Assembly: GCA_965216395.1 (NCBI GenBank) | Contig: OZ244156.1 | Span: forward strand, 248,001 to 312,000 | From: CAZBXD01 sp965216395 | Lineage (GTDB): Bacteria; Pseudomonadota; Alphaproteobacteria; Micavibrionales; SZUA-601 | Direction of reading: 5' to 3' | Length of the DNA: 64,000 nt | Part shown: one piece after another, positions 52,715 to 62,305 of the stretch | Numbering within the stretch: the stretch's first letter is position 1 | How the letters are laid out: every line of letters starts with the position of its first letter | The notes under the pieces: model-generated | What the model was told of the DNA's origin: nothing | The model's database searches: none | Seen by the model: only the letters and a program-made list of their open reading frames with translations | Program-made: the position numbers and the translations under genes

Positions 52715-54015
52715 GAGTTTTGCCTTTGTTTTATGTCTTGAACCAGATGGATAAAATGTTCACCGCGTTGAGCAAAATTTTTATATTGATCAAAAGAAGC
52801 ACAGGCTGTTGACAGTAATATAACATCTCCGTCAGAAGCATTTTTAAAAGCATCTTCAATCGCATTTTCTAATTTGCCTGAATTTGAGTATGGCAAAGTA
52901 CCTTTCATATCTTTTTCAAATAAAGGCGCCGCTTCACCAATAAGATAGGCATGTTTAATATTTGAATACGCAGTTTTCAAAATAGAAAGATCATCGCCTT
53001 TATATTCACCACCAGCAATCCAATGAATATTTTTAAAACTGTTCAGCGCCTTGAGCGCTGATTCAGCATTCGTTGCTTTACTGTCATTGATAAAGGTGAT
53101 GCCATTGATCGTATCAACGATCTGTTGCCGATGAATAAGGCCAGGGAAAGTTTTTACAGCGCGCACAAAATCTTTATCTTTGATACTAAAATTTTGGCAT
53201 ATAGCATAGGCAGCGGCAATGTTCTGTTGATTATGTTGGCCTTGTAGCGTTAAAATATTATCTAAATCATCGGGGAGGGTGACTGATAAAAGATTGATCA
53301 CATCATGATCATCACTCATGGATAAGTCACAAAAAATCTCTTTTGTAAACGGGTCATCATGACCAAGAATAGCTATTTGTTTTTGATTTTTCTTCGTACG
53401 AAAAATCTTTTTCTTGGCCATGATATATTTTTCCATCGAACCATGCCAAGCAAGATGGTCAGCCGCAATGTTAAGGCACACGGCAATATCATAAATGGGG
53501 AGGCTCGTAATTTCGAGTTGATAAGATGAAACTTCTAAAATATAAGCTTCATTTTTTTTTAATGAGGGGAGTCGTGCGGCGGCAATACCAATATTTCCAC
53601 CCATTTCATGTCTTATATTGAGTGTTTTAAATATATGGCTGAGTAATGTGGTTGTGGTTGATTTGCCATTCGTTCCGGTGATACCGATATAGGTTGCCTT
53701 AGGCGCACTTTGATAGAGAAGATCAATATCACTTTTGATAGGAATTTTCTGTTTTATGGCTTTTTGAATAAGTGAATGCGATGGTTTCATGCCAGCGGTA
53801 GGTACCAAAAAAGCATAATCGTCTAAACTGTCTTCAAAGTTTTTAACTATGTAACCACGTTTTTGGTATTTTTCTCTTGTTTCATGATTATCATCCCAGA
53901 GATGGACATCAATTTCCGCTTGATCACAGGCATCAATAACGGCCGATCCTGTTGTGGCAAGCCCGGCAATGGCAATAGGCTTACTGAGCTTTTTAAGATA
54001 AGAAAAATCAGCCAT
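52711..54015 (-). CDS. murD: UDP-MurNAc-L-alanine--D-glutamate ligase
   Basis: Second Mur ligase. The N-terminal domain begins KPIAIAGLATTGSAVIDAC. The ATP loop is GITGTNGKSTTTTLL near residue 112, the central segment is NIAADHLAWHG and the C-terminal motif is FINDSKATNAESALKAL. The 434 residues are normal. The stop overlaps the ftsW start by four bases. Confidence 0.97.
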   Translation of the reverse strand: MADFSYLKKLSKPIAIAGLATTGSAVIDACDQAEIDVHLWDDNHETREKYQKRGYIVKNFEDSLDDYAFLVPTAGMKPSHSLIQKAIKQKIPIKSDIDLLYQSAPKATYIGITGTNGKSTTTTLLSHIFKTLNIRHEMGGNIGIAAARLPSLKKNEAYILEVSSYQLEITSLPIYDIAVCLNIAADHLAWHGSMEKYIMAKKKIFRTKKNQKQIAILGHDDPFTKEIFCDLSMSDDHDVINLLSVTLPDDLDNILTLQGQHNQQNIAAAYAICQNFSIKDKDFVRAVKTFPGLIHRQQIVDTINGITFINDSKATNAESALKALNSFKNIHWIAGGEYKGDDLSILKTAYSNIKHAYLIGEAAPLFEKDMKGTLPYSNSGKLENAIEDAFKNASDGDVILLSTACASFDQYKNFAQRGEHFIHLVQDIKQRQNS

Positions 54016-54026
54016 TTTTTAACCTC

Positions 54027-55109
54027 TTATCTTAGTTTTAATGTGGATAAACCAATCAAGGCAAGAATAATCGCAATAATCCAAAATCGGATTACGATTG
54101 TGGGTTCTGACCAACCTTTTTGTTCAAAATGATGATGAATAGGCGCCATTCTAAATACGCGTTTACCCGTTAATTTAAAGGATATAACCTGTATCATCAC
54201 CGAAAGCGTTTCAAGAACGAATAAACCACCAATAATGGCCAAAACAATTTCGTGTTTGGCAATCACGGCCATTGTGCCCAATGCGCCACCCATGGATAAA
54301 GACCCCGTATCGCCCATAAAGACCATAGCAGGAGGGGCGTTATACCATAAAAATCCAAGCCCTGCGCCGATAATTGCACCACATAAAATGGACACTTCGC
54401 CAGCCCCTTGAATAAATTGAAGTTGTAAATATTGTGAATAAACAGCATGGCTGACCAAATAAATAATCAGCCCGAAACATGCAATGGCAATCATAACCGG
54501 AACGATGGCAAGTCCATCTAAACCATCGGTTAGGTTAACAGCATTAGATGAGCCAACCATCACAACCATCGCAAAGGGGATATAGAAATAACCTATTTGT
54601 AAGGCATAGTCTTTGATAAAGGGGAATGTGAGGCCTGTGGCAATTTCTGGATTAGTGGTACGAATAATAACCAGAGTAGCGATAAAACTGACCGCTCCCA
54701 AGCTGAGAAGTTTAAGCTTACCAGGTAAACCTTTATGGTTTTGTTTCGTGAGTTTCAAATAATCGTCGAAAAAACCAACAAGCCCAAACCCAATAGTCAC
54801 AAAAATGACGATCCAAGCATAGATATTATCCAACTTCATCCAGAGAATGCTTGAAAAAAGAAAAGAGATCAAAATCATCAGCCCGCCCATTGTTGGTGTC
54901 CCTTTTTTAGCAAAATGATCAGGACCGATTTCACGAATGGGTTGGCCACTGCCTTGCTTGCTTTTAAGCCATTGAATGATATAAGGGCCACTCCAAAGTG
55001 TGACAATAAAGGACGTCATGATCGCGCCCGCGGTACGAAATGTCAGATAATTGAAGATATTTAAAAAGCTAAAACTATCAATATATTGGGTTAGAAAATG
55101 GTGGAGCAT
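54027..55109 (-). CDS. mraY: phospho-MurNAc-pentapeptide translocase MraY
   Basis: Makes lipid I by moving phospho-MurNAc-pentapeptide to undecaprenyl phosphate. A polytopic protein of 360 residues with about ten helices. The catalytic aspartates are in FGLVGFFDDYLKL and NAVNLTDGLDGLA; FMGDTGSLSMGG and the HHHFE motif (MAPIHHHFEQKGW) are also present. It sits between murF and murD, as usual. Confidence 0.98.
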   Translation of the reverse strand: MLHHFLTQYIDSFSFLNIFNYLTFRTAGAIMTSFIVTLWSGPYIIQWLKSKQGSGQPIREIGPDHFAKKGTPTMGGLMILISFLFSSILWMKLDNIYAWIVIFVTIGFGLVGFFDDYLKLTKQNHKGLPGKLKLLSLGAVSFIATLVIIRTTNPEIATGLTFPFIKDYALQIGYFYIPFAMVVMVGSSNAVNLTDGLDGLAIVPVMIAIACFGLIIYLVSHAVYSQYLQLQFIQGAGEVSILCGAIIGAGLGFLWYNAPPAMVFMGDTGSLSMGGALGTMAVIAKHEIVLAIIGGLFVLETLSVMIQVISFKLTGKRVFRMAPIHHHFEQKGWSEPTIVIRFWIIAIILALIGLSTLKLR

Positions 55110-55135
55110 GGCTTAATTGACCTCAGTAACTTTTC

Positions 55136-56542
55136 TTAATTTATGTCTGATTTGATTATTTTCTTAACAACCAGGTCCATCAAAGATGACTTAGACCCTT
55201 TAATTAAAACTATATCCTTATCTTCGAGTTTCTCCAAAATATTATTAGCCATTTCGACACTATTTGTATAGTGATGAACCTTATTTTTAGGAAGCAAATC
55301 TGCACAATTTTTCATCAAAGGACCGCATGTTAAAACGAGATCAATATCCTCATTCAGGTCTTTGGCAAGTGATTGATGCAAATCAGTGGCAAATTCACCA
55401 AGCTCTAACATGTCACCCAAGGCAACAATACGCCGACCTTGGTCATTTTTTGTTGATTTGAGTACATTAATCGCAGCGCGCACAGCGACGGGGCTGGCAT
55501 TAAATGTATCATCGATAACGGTCACTGATTTATTATTTGGTAATGTAACAGAAAACTTTTTACCACGTCTATCGATAGGCTGTAGCTTTAGTAAAGTTTT
55601 ACTTGCTTGTAATATATCAAGACCTAAGATATCAGCAATCAAGAGAACAGAAATGGCGTTGATTGCTTGATGTTTACCAGGTAATGAAAGTTGGAATTCA
55701 ATATTTTTTCCTCTTATTTCCGCTTTGGCAACGCCTCCACTTTCTTGGGAAGTATATTCAAGTAATTTAGCATCCGCGTCTTCGTGTTCTCCAAAACTGT
55801 AAATCTTTGTAATGCCTTGCGTTCTTGCTTCGGCTAAGATTTGACCAAAATACGCATTGTCTCGATTTAAAATTGCTGTGCCGTCGGGTGACATACCACG
55901 AAATATCTCTGCCTTTGCCATAGCAATTTCAGATATCGTATTAAAATTTTCAATATGCACGGCTGATACATTGGTAATAATAGCAATTTCAGGGGCAACT
56001 AACTTAGATAAAGGTTCAATTTCATGGGGATGATTCATCCCCATTTCAATAACGGCATAATCGCTGTCTTGAGGTAATCTTGCCAAAGTTAATGGCACGC
56101 CCCAATGATTATTTAGGCTACTTTTGGGATAATGTGTATGACCAAATTCCGATAAGGCCGTGGCAAGCATTTCCTTGACAGTTGTTTTTCCAACCGAACC
56201 TGTCACGCCAATCATCGTAGCATGGGTACGCATACGTGCGCCATGCCCTAAATCTTGTAAAGCAGTAAATGTATCTTCAACAATGATGAGTGGTAAATCT
56301 GTTTTTATATCAGAATAATTTTTATCAACAATGGCACCATATGCTCCATTTTCAAAAGCTTCTTCAACAAATTTATGCCCGTCAAAATGGGGGCCTTTAA
56401 GGGCAATAAATAATTCACCTTTTTGGATTGAACGACTATCTGTTGAAATACCGAAAACATCAAATTCATGATGACATATTCCATTAACAACTGCAGCGAT
56501 CTCTTCTCCTGACCATAGCGTTTTTTGATTTTGTAATGACAA
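55136..56542 (-). CDS. murF: UDP-MurNAc-tripeptide--D-alanyl-D-alanine ligase
   Basis: Adds the D-Ala-D-Ala made by Ddl to complete the pentapeptide. The ATP loop is GVTGSVGKTTVKEML, and KSSLNNHWGVPLTLARLP and EMGMNHPHEIEPLS are MurF-specific. VIDDTFNASPVAVRAAI is the C-terminal motif. The 468 residues fit. The ATG lies two bases beyond the murE stop. Confidence 0.97.
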   Translation of the reverse strand: MSLQNQKTLWSGEEIAAVVNGICHHEFDVFGISTDSRSIQKGELFIALKGPHFDGHKFVEEAFENGAYGAIVDKNYSDIKTDLPLIIVEDTFTALQDLGHGARMRTHATMIGVTGSVGKTTVKEMLATALSEFGHTHYPKSSLNNHWGVPLTLARLPQDSDYAVIEMGMNHPHEIEPLSKLVAPEIAIITNVSAVHIENFNTISEIAMAKAEIFRGMSPDGTAILNRDNAYFGQILAEARTQGITKIYSFGEHEDADAKLLEYTSQESGGVAKAEIRGKNIEFQLSLPGKHQAINAISVLLIADILGLDILQASKTLLKLQPIDRRGKKFSVTLPNNKSVTVIDDTFNASPVAVRAAINVLKSTKNDQGRRIVALGDMLELGEFATDLHQSLAKDLNEDIDLVLTCGPLMKNCADLLPKNKVHHYTNSVEMANNILEKLEDKDIVLIKGSKSSLMDLVVKKIIKSDIN

Positions 56543-56544
56543 GC

Positions 56545-58044
56545 TTAAGTTCTTTCCGCCACAGCTTTACGAATCTCAGTGGCATCATCAAAAGGCAGAA
56601 TGGTTTGACCGATAATTTGACCTTTCTCGTGACCTTTGCCGGCAACAACAAGAATGTCACCAGGTTTTAATTGGTCAATCGCGGTTTTAATGGCTTCTCG
56701 ACGATCCCCAATTTCAAGTGCATTGGGGCATTTTGCAATAATTTCTGCGCGGATCTTTTCTGAGTTTTCTGTGCGTGGATTATCATCTGTGACAATTACT
56801 TTATCCGCTAGTTTATCAGCAATTTTACCCATCATTGGCCTTTTACCTGAATCGCGATCTCCCCCGGCGCCAAATAAAACATGGAGTTTATTTTGTGTAT
56901 GGGGACGCAATGATTTGAGGATTGTTTCAAGTGCATCAGGTGTATGCGCATAATCTACATAAACCTGAGCGCTGTTTTCTAAACATGTGACCAGTTCCAT
57001 ACGACCTGCAACATTCTGCAAATGTTTAAGTCCATCAATATAATGAATGAAATTTTTAGGATCTTCCTCAGCAGCTAAGACAATACCCAAAGCACATAGG
57101 GCATTCATCGCTTGGAAAGACCCAGCTACAGGGAGTTCAATTTCATATGGATCACCAAAAACATTAATTTCAATTTTTTGTCCAGTCATGGTGGGTTGCT
57201 GGCTTAGTAATGTTATATCACGGCCTTTTTTACCAAACATAATTGTACGGTGATTATACTGATGGCAAATATCTTCAAGACGTGGTGCATAGTCGCTGTC
57301 TGCATTAATAACGGCTGTTCCATTTGGCGCCATAACCTCTCTAAAAAGGCGCGCCTTAGCATTAAAATAAGCACCCATTGAACCATGGTAATTCATATGG
57401 TCACGGCTTAAATTTGTAAAAGCGGCTATTTTTGTCGTTACACCATCAAGCCGATATTGATCAAGACCGTGACTGGATGCTTCCATGGCTAAATGTGTAA
57501 CACCTGCATGGGCAAGTTCAGAAATTTCTGAATGTAATGTAACCGCATCGGGGGTTGTTAAACTTTGATCAGCGTTTTTTGACGACCAATTCAATTGTGG
57601 TGCATCTGTACCCAAAGTACCAATACTAGCCGATTGATGGCCAGCATGTAACCAAAGTTGTCTTACAAAATTAGCCGTAGATGTTTTTCCATTTGTACCT
57701 GTGATCATCGCTGTATTTTCGGGTTGTCGACCATAAAATTTAGAAGCCATGCGGGCAAAACGCCGTCTTGGATTAGGGTCTTCGATCAGTTCAATACCAC
57801 CAGCAGAGGCAGGCAAATTTGTCCCCGGTAAAGCAAGAATTGCCACCGCACCATTTTCTATCGCTTGGTCAATATAATCATGTCCATCTGATTTTTCCCC
57901 TGGCATTGCTGCAAAAAGAAAGCCTGGACGAACTAAGCGCGAATCCATTGTTAATCCAGCCACAATAATATCTCTTGTCCGTTTTGGTGGTGGTACAAGT
58001 CTTAAATTTTGTGCAGTTTCAGCCATTAAATCAAAAAGACGCAA
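56545..58044 (-). CDS. murE: UDP-MurNAc-tripeptide synthetase, meso-DAP type
   Basis: Third Mur ligase. The ATP loop is MITGTNGKTSTANFV near residue 115. VYVDYAHTPDALE and the DNPR motif (VTDDNPRTENSEKI) show that it adds meso-diaminopimelate rather than lysine. The 499 residues are normal. The TTG start at 58044 is supported by GGGGGAG five bases upstream; the next in-frame ATG (58026) has no ribosome site. The start region overlaps the end of ftsI by 14 bases. Confidence 0.96.
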   Translation of the reverse strand: MRLFDLMAETAQNLRLVPPPKRTRDIIVAGLTMDSRLVRPGFLFAAMPGEKSDGHDYIDQAIENGAVAILALPGTNLPASAGGIELIEDPNPRRRFARMASKFYGRQPENTAMITGTNGKTSTANFVRQLWLHAGHQSASIGTLGTDAPQLNWSSKNADQSLTTPDAVTLHSEISELAHAGVTHLAMEASSHGLDQYRLDGVTTKIAAFTNLSRDHMNYHGSMGAYFNAKARLFREVMAPNGTAVINADSDYAPRLEDICHQYNHRTIMFGKKGRDITLLSQQPTMTGQKIEINVFGDPYEIELPVAGSFQAMNALCALGIVLAAEEDPKNFIHYIDGLKHLQNVAGRMELVTCLENSAQVYVDYAHTPDALETILKSLRPHTQNKLHVLFGAGGDRDSGKRPMMGKIADKLADKVIVTDDNPRTENSEKIRAEIIAKCPNALEIGDRREAIKTAIDQLKPGDILVVAGKGHEKGQIIGQTILPFDDATEIRKAVAERT

Positions 58045-59752
58045 GACGTCTCCCCCTTTTTGGATTGTTAATATTCATAGTTTCACGGATACGAGATATA
58101 TCGTAATCCGGCTTAGGTTGAACCCCAACAAGTGGAGCAATATCTCTGATTGTGTTACCAACAACAGGTGCAGCAACCCAGCCACCAGTGGCATAACCAT
58201 AGGATGACTTATTCCCTTTTGGTTCATCGATAGCGACAAAAACAATATATTGCGGATCATCGCTTGGAAACACGCCAACAAAAGATGAAAACAAAGATTT
58301 TTTATCATATTGGCCATTTTTAATTTTTTCTGATGTTCCTGTTTTGCCACCAACACGATAGCCTTTTGCATTGGCTTTCGAGCCTGTACCATCGGAAACA
58401 ACTAAACGCATCATGTCACGAATATAACCAGAGGTTTTTTCTGAAATAACCCGCTTTTCTTGGTAATTATTGATTTGTTTTTCTGGAACTTTGATTAAAG
58501 TTGGTTTTGTTAAAATACCACCATTCACGATCGCCGCAATAGAGACAGCGGTCTGTAAAGGGCTAACGGCCATACCATGTCCATAAGAGGCTGTCAGTGT
58601 GTTAATGTCACGCCATGGTTTAGGAATAAGGGGTTGACCAATTTCGTTTAGTTCAATATCGGCTTTATCCATCAAACCTAAATCATTAAAGAACGCGACC
58701 ATTTTTGATGTACCCACTTTTTCAGCCATATGTGCAGAGCCAATATTAGATGAATGGATCAGAATTTCTGGTACGTTTAAATACCGCTTTTTGGCGTGAT
58801 AATCGCGGATCGTAAAACCAGCGCGTTTAATCGGTTTACGTGCGTCAAACTGATCTCTGATATTTGTGTTTGTGTATTCTAGCAAAGCGGCCGTTGCAAA
58901 TATTTTAAAAGTTGATCCCATTTCATAAACACCTTTTGTCACCCGATTGAATTGGTTAGACATAGGTGTTTTTGTTGGTGCATGAGGATCAAATTCAGGA
59001 AAAGAGGAAAGCGCTAAAATTTCACCAGTATTCACATCCATAACGATACCAGCACCACCAACAGCATTAAATTCTTTAATTGTTTTAAGCATTTCACGAC
59101 GCAAGATATGCTGTACAGCTATATCAATGGTTAGTTGTAAATCTTGCTCAGAGGAAGAGAGAAAATCGTTAAATGCGTTTTCAATACCTGATAAACCTTT
59201 GCCGTCTACATTTGTATAACCAACGACATGAGCCGTTAGTGTACCACTTGGATAGATACGTCTTTTTTCTTTTTTAAAACCAAATCCAGGTATTCCAAGA
59301 GCATTTATTAGGTATTTTTGCCGTGGCGTTAAATTACGTTTGATCCAAACAAATTGCTGTTTTGATTGTAGTTTTGATAAGATTTTACCATAGTCCAGAT
59401 CTTGAAAAACAGTAGAAAGTTTCTGCGCAGCCTCAACAGGGTCAATAATCTGTTGTGGGTTTGCATAAAGGGATGATGTTGTTAATGATGTGGCGAGTAT
59501 ATTATCGTTCCTATCCGTGATCGTACCTCTAAAACTTGTTTTACTTTCTGATGGTTTTTTATTCAAAAAGGCGACGGTTTTTTTTGGTATATAGTCAGGG
59601 GTTTTGAGCGTTAAATCAACAAGGCGAAAACATATGCCCCCATAAGCTAAAACAAAAAAAGCAATAATAATAACGACACGCGAACGCGTCTTTTTTAAGA
59701 TGTTTTGACCAATTGATGGAGAGGATGGTTTTTTATAAAATTTTTTGATCAT
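58031..59752 (-). CDS. ftsI: septal transpeptidase FtsI (PBP3)
   Basis: Cross-links septal peptidoglycan in partnership with FtsW. A membrane anchor lies at about residues 24-44 and a dimerisation/pedestal domain follows (KTSFRGTITDRNDNILATS). The transpeptidase domain has active-site STFK (MGSTFKIFATAA), SSN (HSSNIGSAHM) and KTGT (GGKTGTSEK). I chose the ATG at 59752, overlapping the ftsL stop (ATGA), with GGGGGCAAAG upstream; an ATG 12 bases earlier is possible. This gives 573 residues. Confidence 0.96.
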   Translation of the reverse strand: MIKKFYKKPSSPSIGQNILKKTRSRVVIIIAFFVLAYGGICFRLVDLTLKTPDYIPKKTVAFLNKKPSESKTSFRGTITDRNDNILATSLTTSSLYANPQQIIDPVEAAQKLSTVFQDLDYGKILSKLQSKQQFVWIKRNLTPRQKYLINALGIPGFGFKKEKRRIYPSGTLTAHVVGYTNVDGKGLSGIENAFNDFLSSSEQDLQLTIDIAVQHILRREMLKTIKEFNAVGGAGIVMDVNTGEILALSSFPEFDPHAPTKTPMSNQFNRVTKGVYEMGSTFKIFATAALLEYTNTNIRDQFDARKPIKRAGFTIRDYHAKKRYLNVPEILIHSSNIGSAHMAEKVGTSKMVAFFNDLGLMDKADIELNEIGQPLIPKPWRDINTLTASYGHGMAVSPLQTAVSIAAIVNGGILTKPTLIKVPEKQINNYQEKRVISEKTSGYIRDMMRLVVSDGTGSKANAKGYRVGGKTGTSEKIKNGQYDKKSLFSSFVGVFPSDDPQYIVFVAIDEPKGNKSSYGYATGGWVAAPVVGNTIRDIAPLVGVQPKPDYDISRIRETMNINNPKRGRRLASF

Positions 59753-60216
59753 CTTTGCCCCCATATATCACGAAGGCTGATCGTTTGTGGTTGAAGTAAT
59801 TCTTCAAAGAAATCTTTTTGTTGAACTCCTTTAGCTGTTTTTGAAACATATGATTCACGTGCACTTAGTAGTTTTTCTTGTAATATATTGTCTTTTTGAG
59901 CGCGTTCATTACTTTGTTCATTTTCAGATAACATTTTTTCTTCTAAAACAGGCAATACGGACAATGAAAGAAGATTTTTTTCACTGATTGCTTTAAGTTC
60001 AGTATGTTTGTGAACCAAATTTTCTAAACGATCGGGCTGATTTAAATATTGCCATTCCGCCTTGAGAGTATGAATGGTTTCTTTTTCCTTTTTTATCTCT
60101 CTATTGAGTTTTTTGAGATCGTTCTCATAGTCCCGCACATTTTGAGCTACGTGAAACAACCCAAATCCAAAAAAACTGAGAAGAAGAATGCTTATGATAG
60201 AGGTAAGACGTTTCAT
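59749..60216 (-). CDS. ftsL: cell division protein FtsL
   Basis: Small bitopic divisome protein that pairs with FtsB and FtsQ and activates FtsWI. It has 155 residues, a membrane helix at about 5-23 and a coiled coil (VRDYENDLKKLNREIKKEKETIHTLKAEW, split here across two helical turns). The segment YLNQPDRLENLVHKH is the typical FtsL C-terminal motif. Its identity also rests on position between rsmH and ftsI. A long, charged tail beyond residue 90 is typical for Alphaproteobacteria. Confidence 0.92.
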   Translation of the reverse strand: MKRLTSIISILLLSFFGFGLFHVAQNVRDYENDLKKLNREIKKEKETIHTLKAEWQYLNQPDRLENLVHKHTELKAISEKNLLSLSVLPVLEEKMLSENEQSNERAQKDNILQEKLLSARESYVSKTAKGVQQKDFFEELLQPQTISLRDIWGQR

Positions 60217-61181
60217 TGGTCATTCCTCATACGTTCGGCAACGCGCAAGCGAGCGGATCGGGCACGTTTGTTCATATCTGTTTCTTGCTTATTTGCCTTA
60301 ATGCTTGATTTTTTAATGACCTTAAATCTCGGTTGAAAATCAGATTCTATGTGTGGTAAATGCCGAGAGCCTTGTTTGTTATTCTCACCACTTTGTTCTT
60401 TAAGAAAGCTTTTGACTTTTCTGTCTTCTAATGAATGAAAACTGACAACGGCTAACCGTCCTTTATTTTTTAATAAATTAGTCGCGTGATTTAGCGCTTT
60501 ATCCAGTTCATCCAGTTCCGCATTAACAGCGATACGTAAAGCCTGAAATGTTTTTGTCGCAGGATCTTTTTTACCTTTCTGATAGACAACACCTCTCACA
60601 CAGTCAGCGAGTTCTGTCGTGGTTGAAAATGGCTTTTCTGCTCTTTTCTGGACAATCGCTTTGGCAATTTTTCGTGAATGATGCTCTTCACCATATTCAT
60701 AAATAATATTGGCTAATTCTTCCTCATCTGTGTCATTAACAATATCCGCTGCTGTTTCGCCTGTGCAACTCATGCGCATATCAAGAGGACCATCTTTTTT
60801 GAATGAAAACCCCCGTGATGGCTGGTCGATTTGTGCAGATGAAACACCAAGATCAAGAACAATCCCATCAATCTGGTCAATATTTTCTTTCTTTAAGAGT
60901 TGATCCATATCGCCAAAACATCCATGAATCATGGTGAAACGATTTGAAAATTCTTTTTCTAAATCTTTGCCTACTGCGACGGCTGTTGGGTCGCGGTCAA
61001 TACCATAGACGGTACAATTGGCTGTGTTTAAAATTTCTCGGCTATATCCACCACGACCAAAAGTGCCATCCACATAGATATGATCATCTTTTACATTAAG
61101 CGCTGCAATGGCTTGTGTTAATAAAACAGGAATATGTTCCTTATGATGTTTTATTGGTTCACCGTTTTGCACGTGCTTCAT
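60213..61181 (-). CDS. rsmH: 16S rRNA (cytosine-1402 N4) methyltransferase
   Basis: Methylates C1402 in the ribosomal P site (formerly MraW). The SAM-binding motif is YVDGTFGRGGYSREIL near residue 35. DGIVLDLGVSSAQIDQPSRGFSF and PLDMRMS are strongly conserved, as is VSFHSLEDRKVKSFL near the end. The 322 residues are normal. Both ends overlap neighbours by four bases (mraZ before, ftsL after). Confidence 0.98.
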   Translation of the reverse strand: MKHVQNGEPIKHHKEHIPVLLTQAIAALNVKDDHIYVDGTFGRGGYSREILNTANCTVYGIDRDPTAVAVGKDLEKEFSNRFTMIHGCFGDMDQLLKKENIDQIDGIVLDLGVSSAQIDQPSRGFSFKKDGPLDMRMSCTGETAADIVNDTDEEELANIIYEYGEEHHSRKIAKAIVQKRAEKPFSTTTELADCVRGVVYQKGKKDPATKTFQALRIAVNAELDELDKALNHATNLLKNKGRLAVVSFHSLEDRKVKSFLKEQSGENNKQGSRHLPHIESDFQPRFKVIKKSSIKANKQETDMNKRARSARLRVAERMRNDQ

Positions 61182-61633
61182 GAAAGCGCTCCTTTTGGTA
61201 TGGTGAGTTGCTTTTTTTGCACATTTTTTGTCGCGTTTTTACGTCTTTCTTCGAAATTGTTTGGATCCCAAATTTGAAACTTAGCACCCATACCGACAAA
61301 TAGAGCTTGATCGGAAATTTCTGCATGTGTGATAAGGTCTTTGGGTAACATAACCCGACCATTATCATCAAAAGAGAGTGGGACTGAATTCCCAAAAATA
61401 CTGGATGCAAGGTCATCTTGGTTATCAGAAAAAAGGTCAAAATGATCTAAACGCTGACTGAGTTCTTCCATGCGCGCCATGCTAAACCCTTCTAAAGCGG
61501 GGTATTTTGTTGACGGAAAAATGACAACGCCTTGAAAAACTTGGTCTGAAAGAGAGGCTCGGAATGGCGCAGGGATCGACACACGACTCTTTTTGTCAAT
61601 TTTATTGATATATGTCGAAAGAAAGAGACTCAT
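61178..61633 (-). CDS. mraZ: transcriptional regulator MraZ
   Basis: AbrB-like DNA-binding protein that represses its own operon. Two MraZ repeats are visible: NKIDKKSRVSIPAPFRASL near residues 10-30 and FDDNGRVMLPKDLITHAEI near 80-100. The 151 residues are normal. It is the first gene of the dcw cluster and is preceded by a row of 10-bp-spaced TGGG boxes. Confidence 0.97.
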   Translation of the reverse strand: MSLFLSTYINKIDKKSRVSIPAPFRASLSDQVFQGVVIFPSTKYPALEGFSMARMEELSQRLDHFDLFSDNQDDLASSIFGNSVPLSFDDNGRVMLPKDLITHAEISDQALFVGMGAKFQIWDPNNFEERRKNATKNVQKKQLTIPKGALS

Positions 61634-61656
61634 AATCTAGAAAAGCTACGCCTAAA

Positions 61657-61701
61657 TGGTTTTATATGGGTATTAATGGGATAGCATAGGAAAACATGGG
61701 A
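61657..61701 (-). promoter_or_regulatory. MraZ operator: five boxes at exact 10-bp spacing
   Basis: Read on the plus strand, TGGTT (61657), TGGGT (61667), TGGGA (61677), TAGGA (61687) and TGGGA (61697) are each followed by five other bases. This is the known MraZ target form, TGGGN boxes with 5-bp spacers. It lies 24-68 bases before the mraZ start. A TTGACG (minus strand, 61707-61702) adjoins the last box and may be the -35 element, so MraZ binding would block the promoter. Confidence 0.8.
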
Positions 61702-61910
61702 CGTCAACTATTTTTCATGGGATTTTTTAGCAATTTTCTGTGTGTTTTCTAGAGTTTATTCCTTAAAGTTAACAGAAATTAACGTTTTTTCTGATGATTA
61801 CGAGAAAAACATATTTTTAAACTATTATTTTTGAATCGATTTTTCTGAAAACTGTTGCGGATTAGTCACGCTTATGGTCTTTAAATTTTGCTTATAAAAA
61901 AAGAAAAAGA

Positions 61911-62264
61911 ATCAGATGGTTTATAAGCCGAGTTCTGTATTGCCAAAGCAATGATGATCATTCATCTAGCAGTTATTTTACAATAACTGTCAAGCGACCT
62001 ACCCGAATGACATATTTGGAAACAAATAAAACGTCATCCCTATTTGGTCTTGCTCCCAGTGGGGTTTACACTGCCACCTATGTTGCCACAGATGCGGTGT
62101 GCTCTTACCACACCTTTTCACCCTTACCCGTTAAATGGGCGGTTATTTTCTGTTGCACTTTCCCTAAGGTCACCCTTGCTGGCCGTTAACCAGCACTGTG
62201 TTTCCATGGAGCTCGGACTTTCCTCTTGAAATATAATTTCAAGCGATCATCCAACCATCTGACA
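61911..62264 (-). ncRNA. rnpB: RNase P RNA, bacterial type A
   Basis: Catalytic RNA that matures tRNA 5' ends. On the minus strand the conserved core GAGGAAAGTCCGAGCTCC appears about 30 bases from the start, and ACAGAACTCGGCTTAT is near the 3' end. The first and last segments, CAGATGGTT (62261-62253) and AACCATCTG (61921-61913), form a perfect P1 helix and fix the ends within a few bases. A T-rich run follows the 3' end. It fills the region between mraZ and the polysaccharide deacetylase; nothing else was seen in 61760-61910 except AT-rich sequence. Confidence 0.95.
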
Positions 62265-62305
62265 ATAAGGAATTTAGACTATATCGGCTATAAATAGAAG
62301 TTGTT

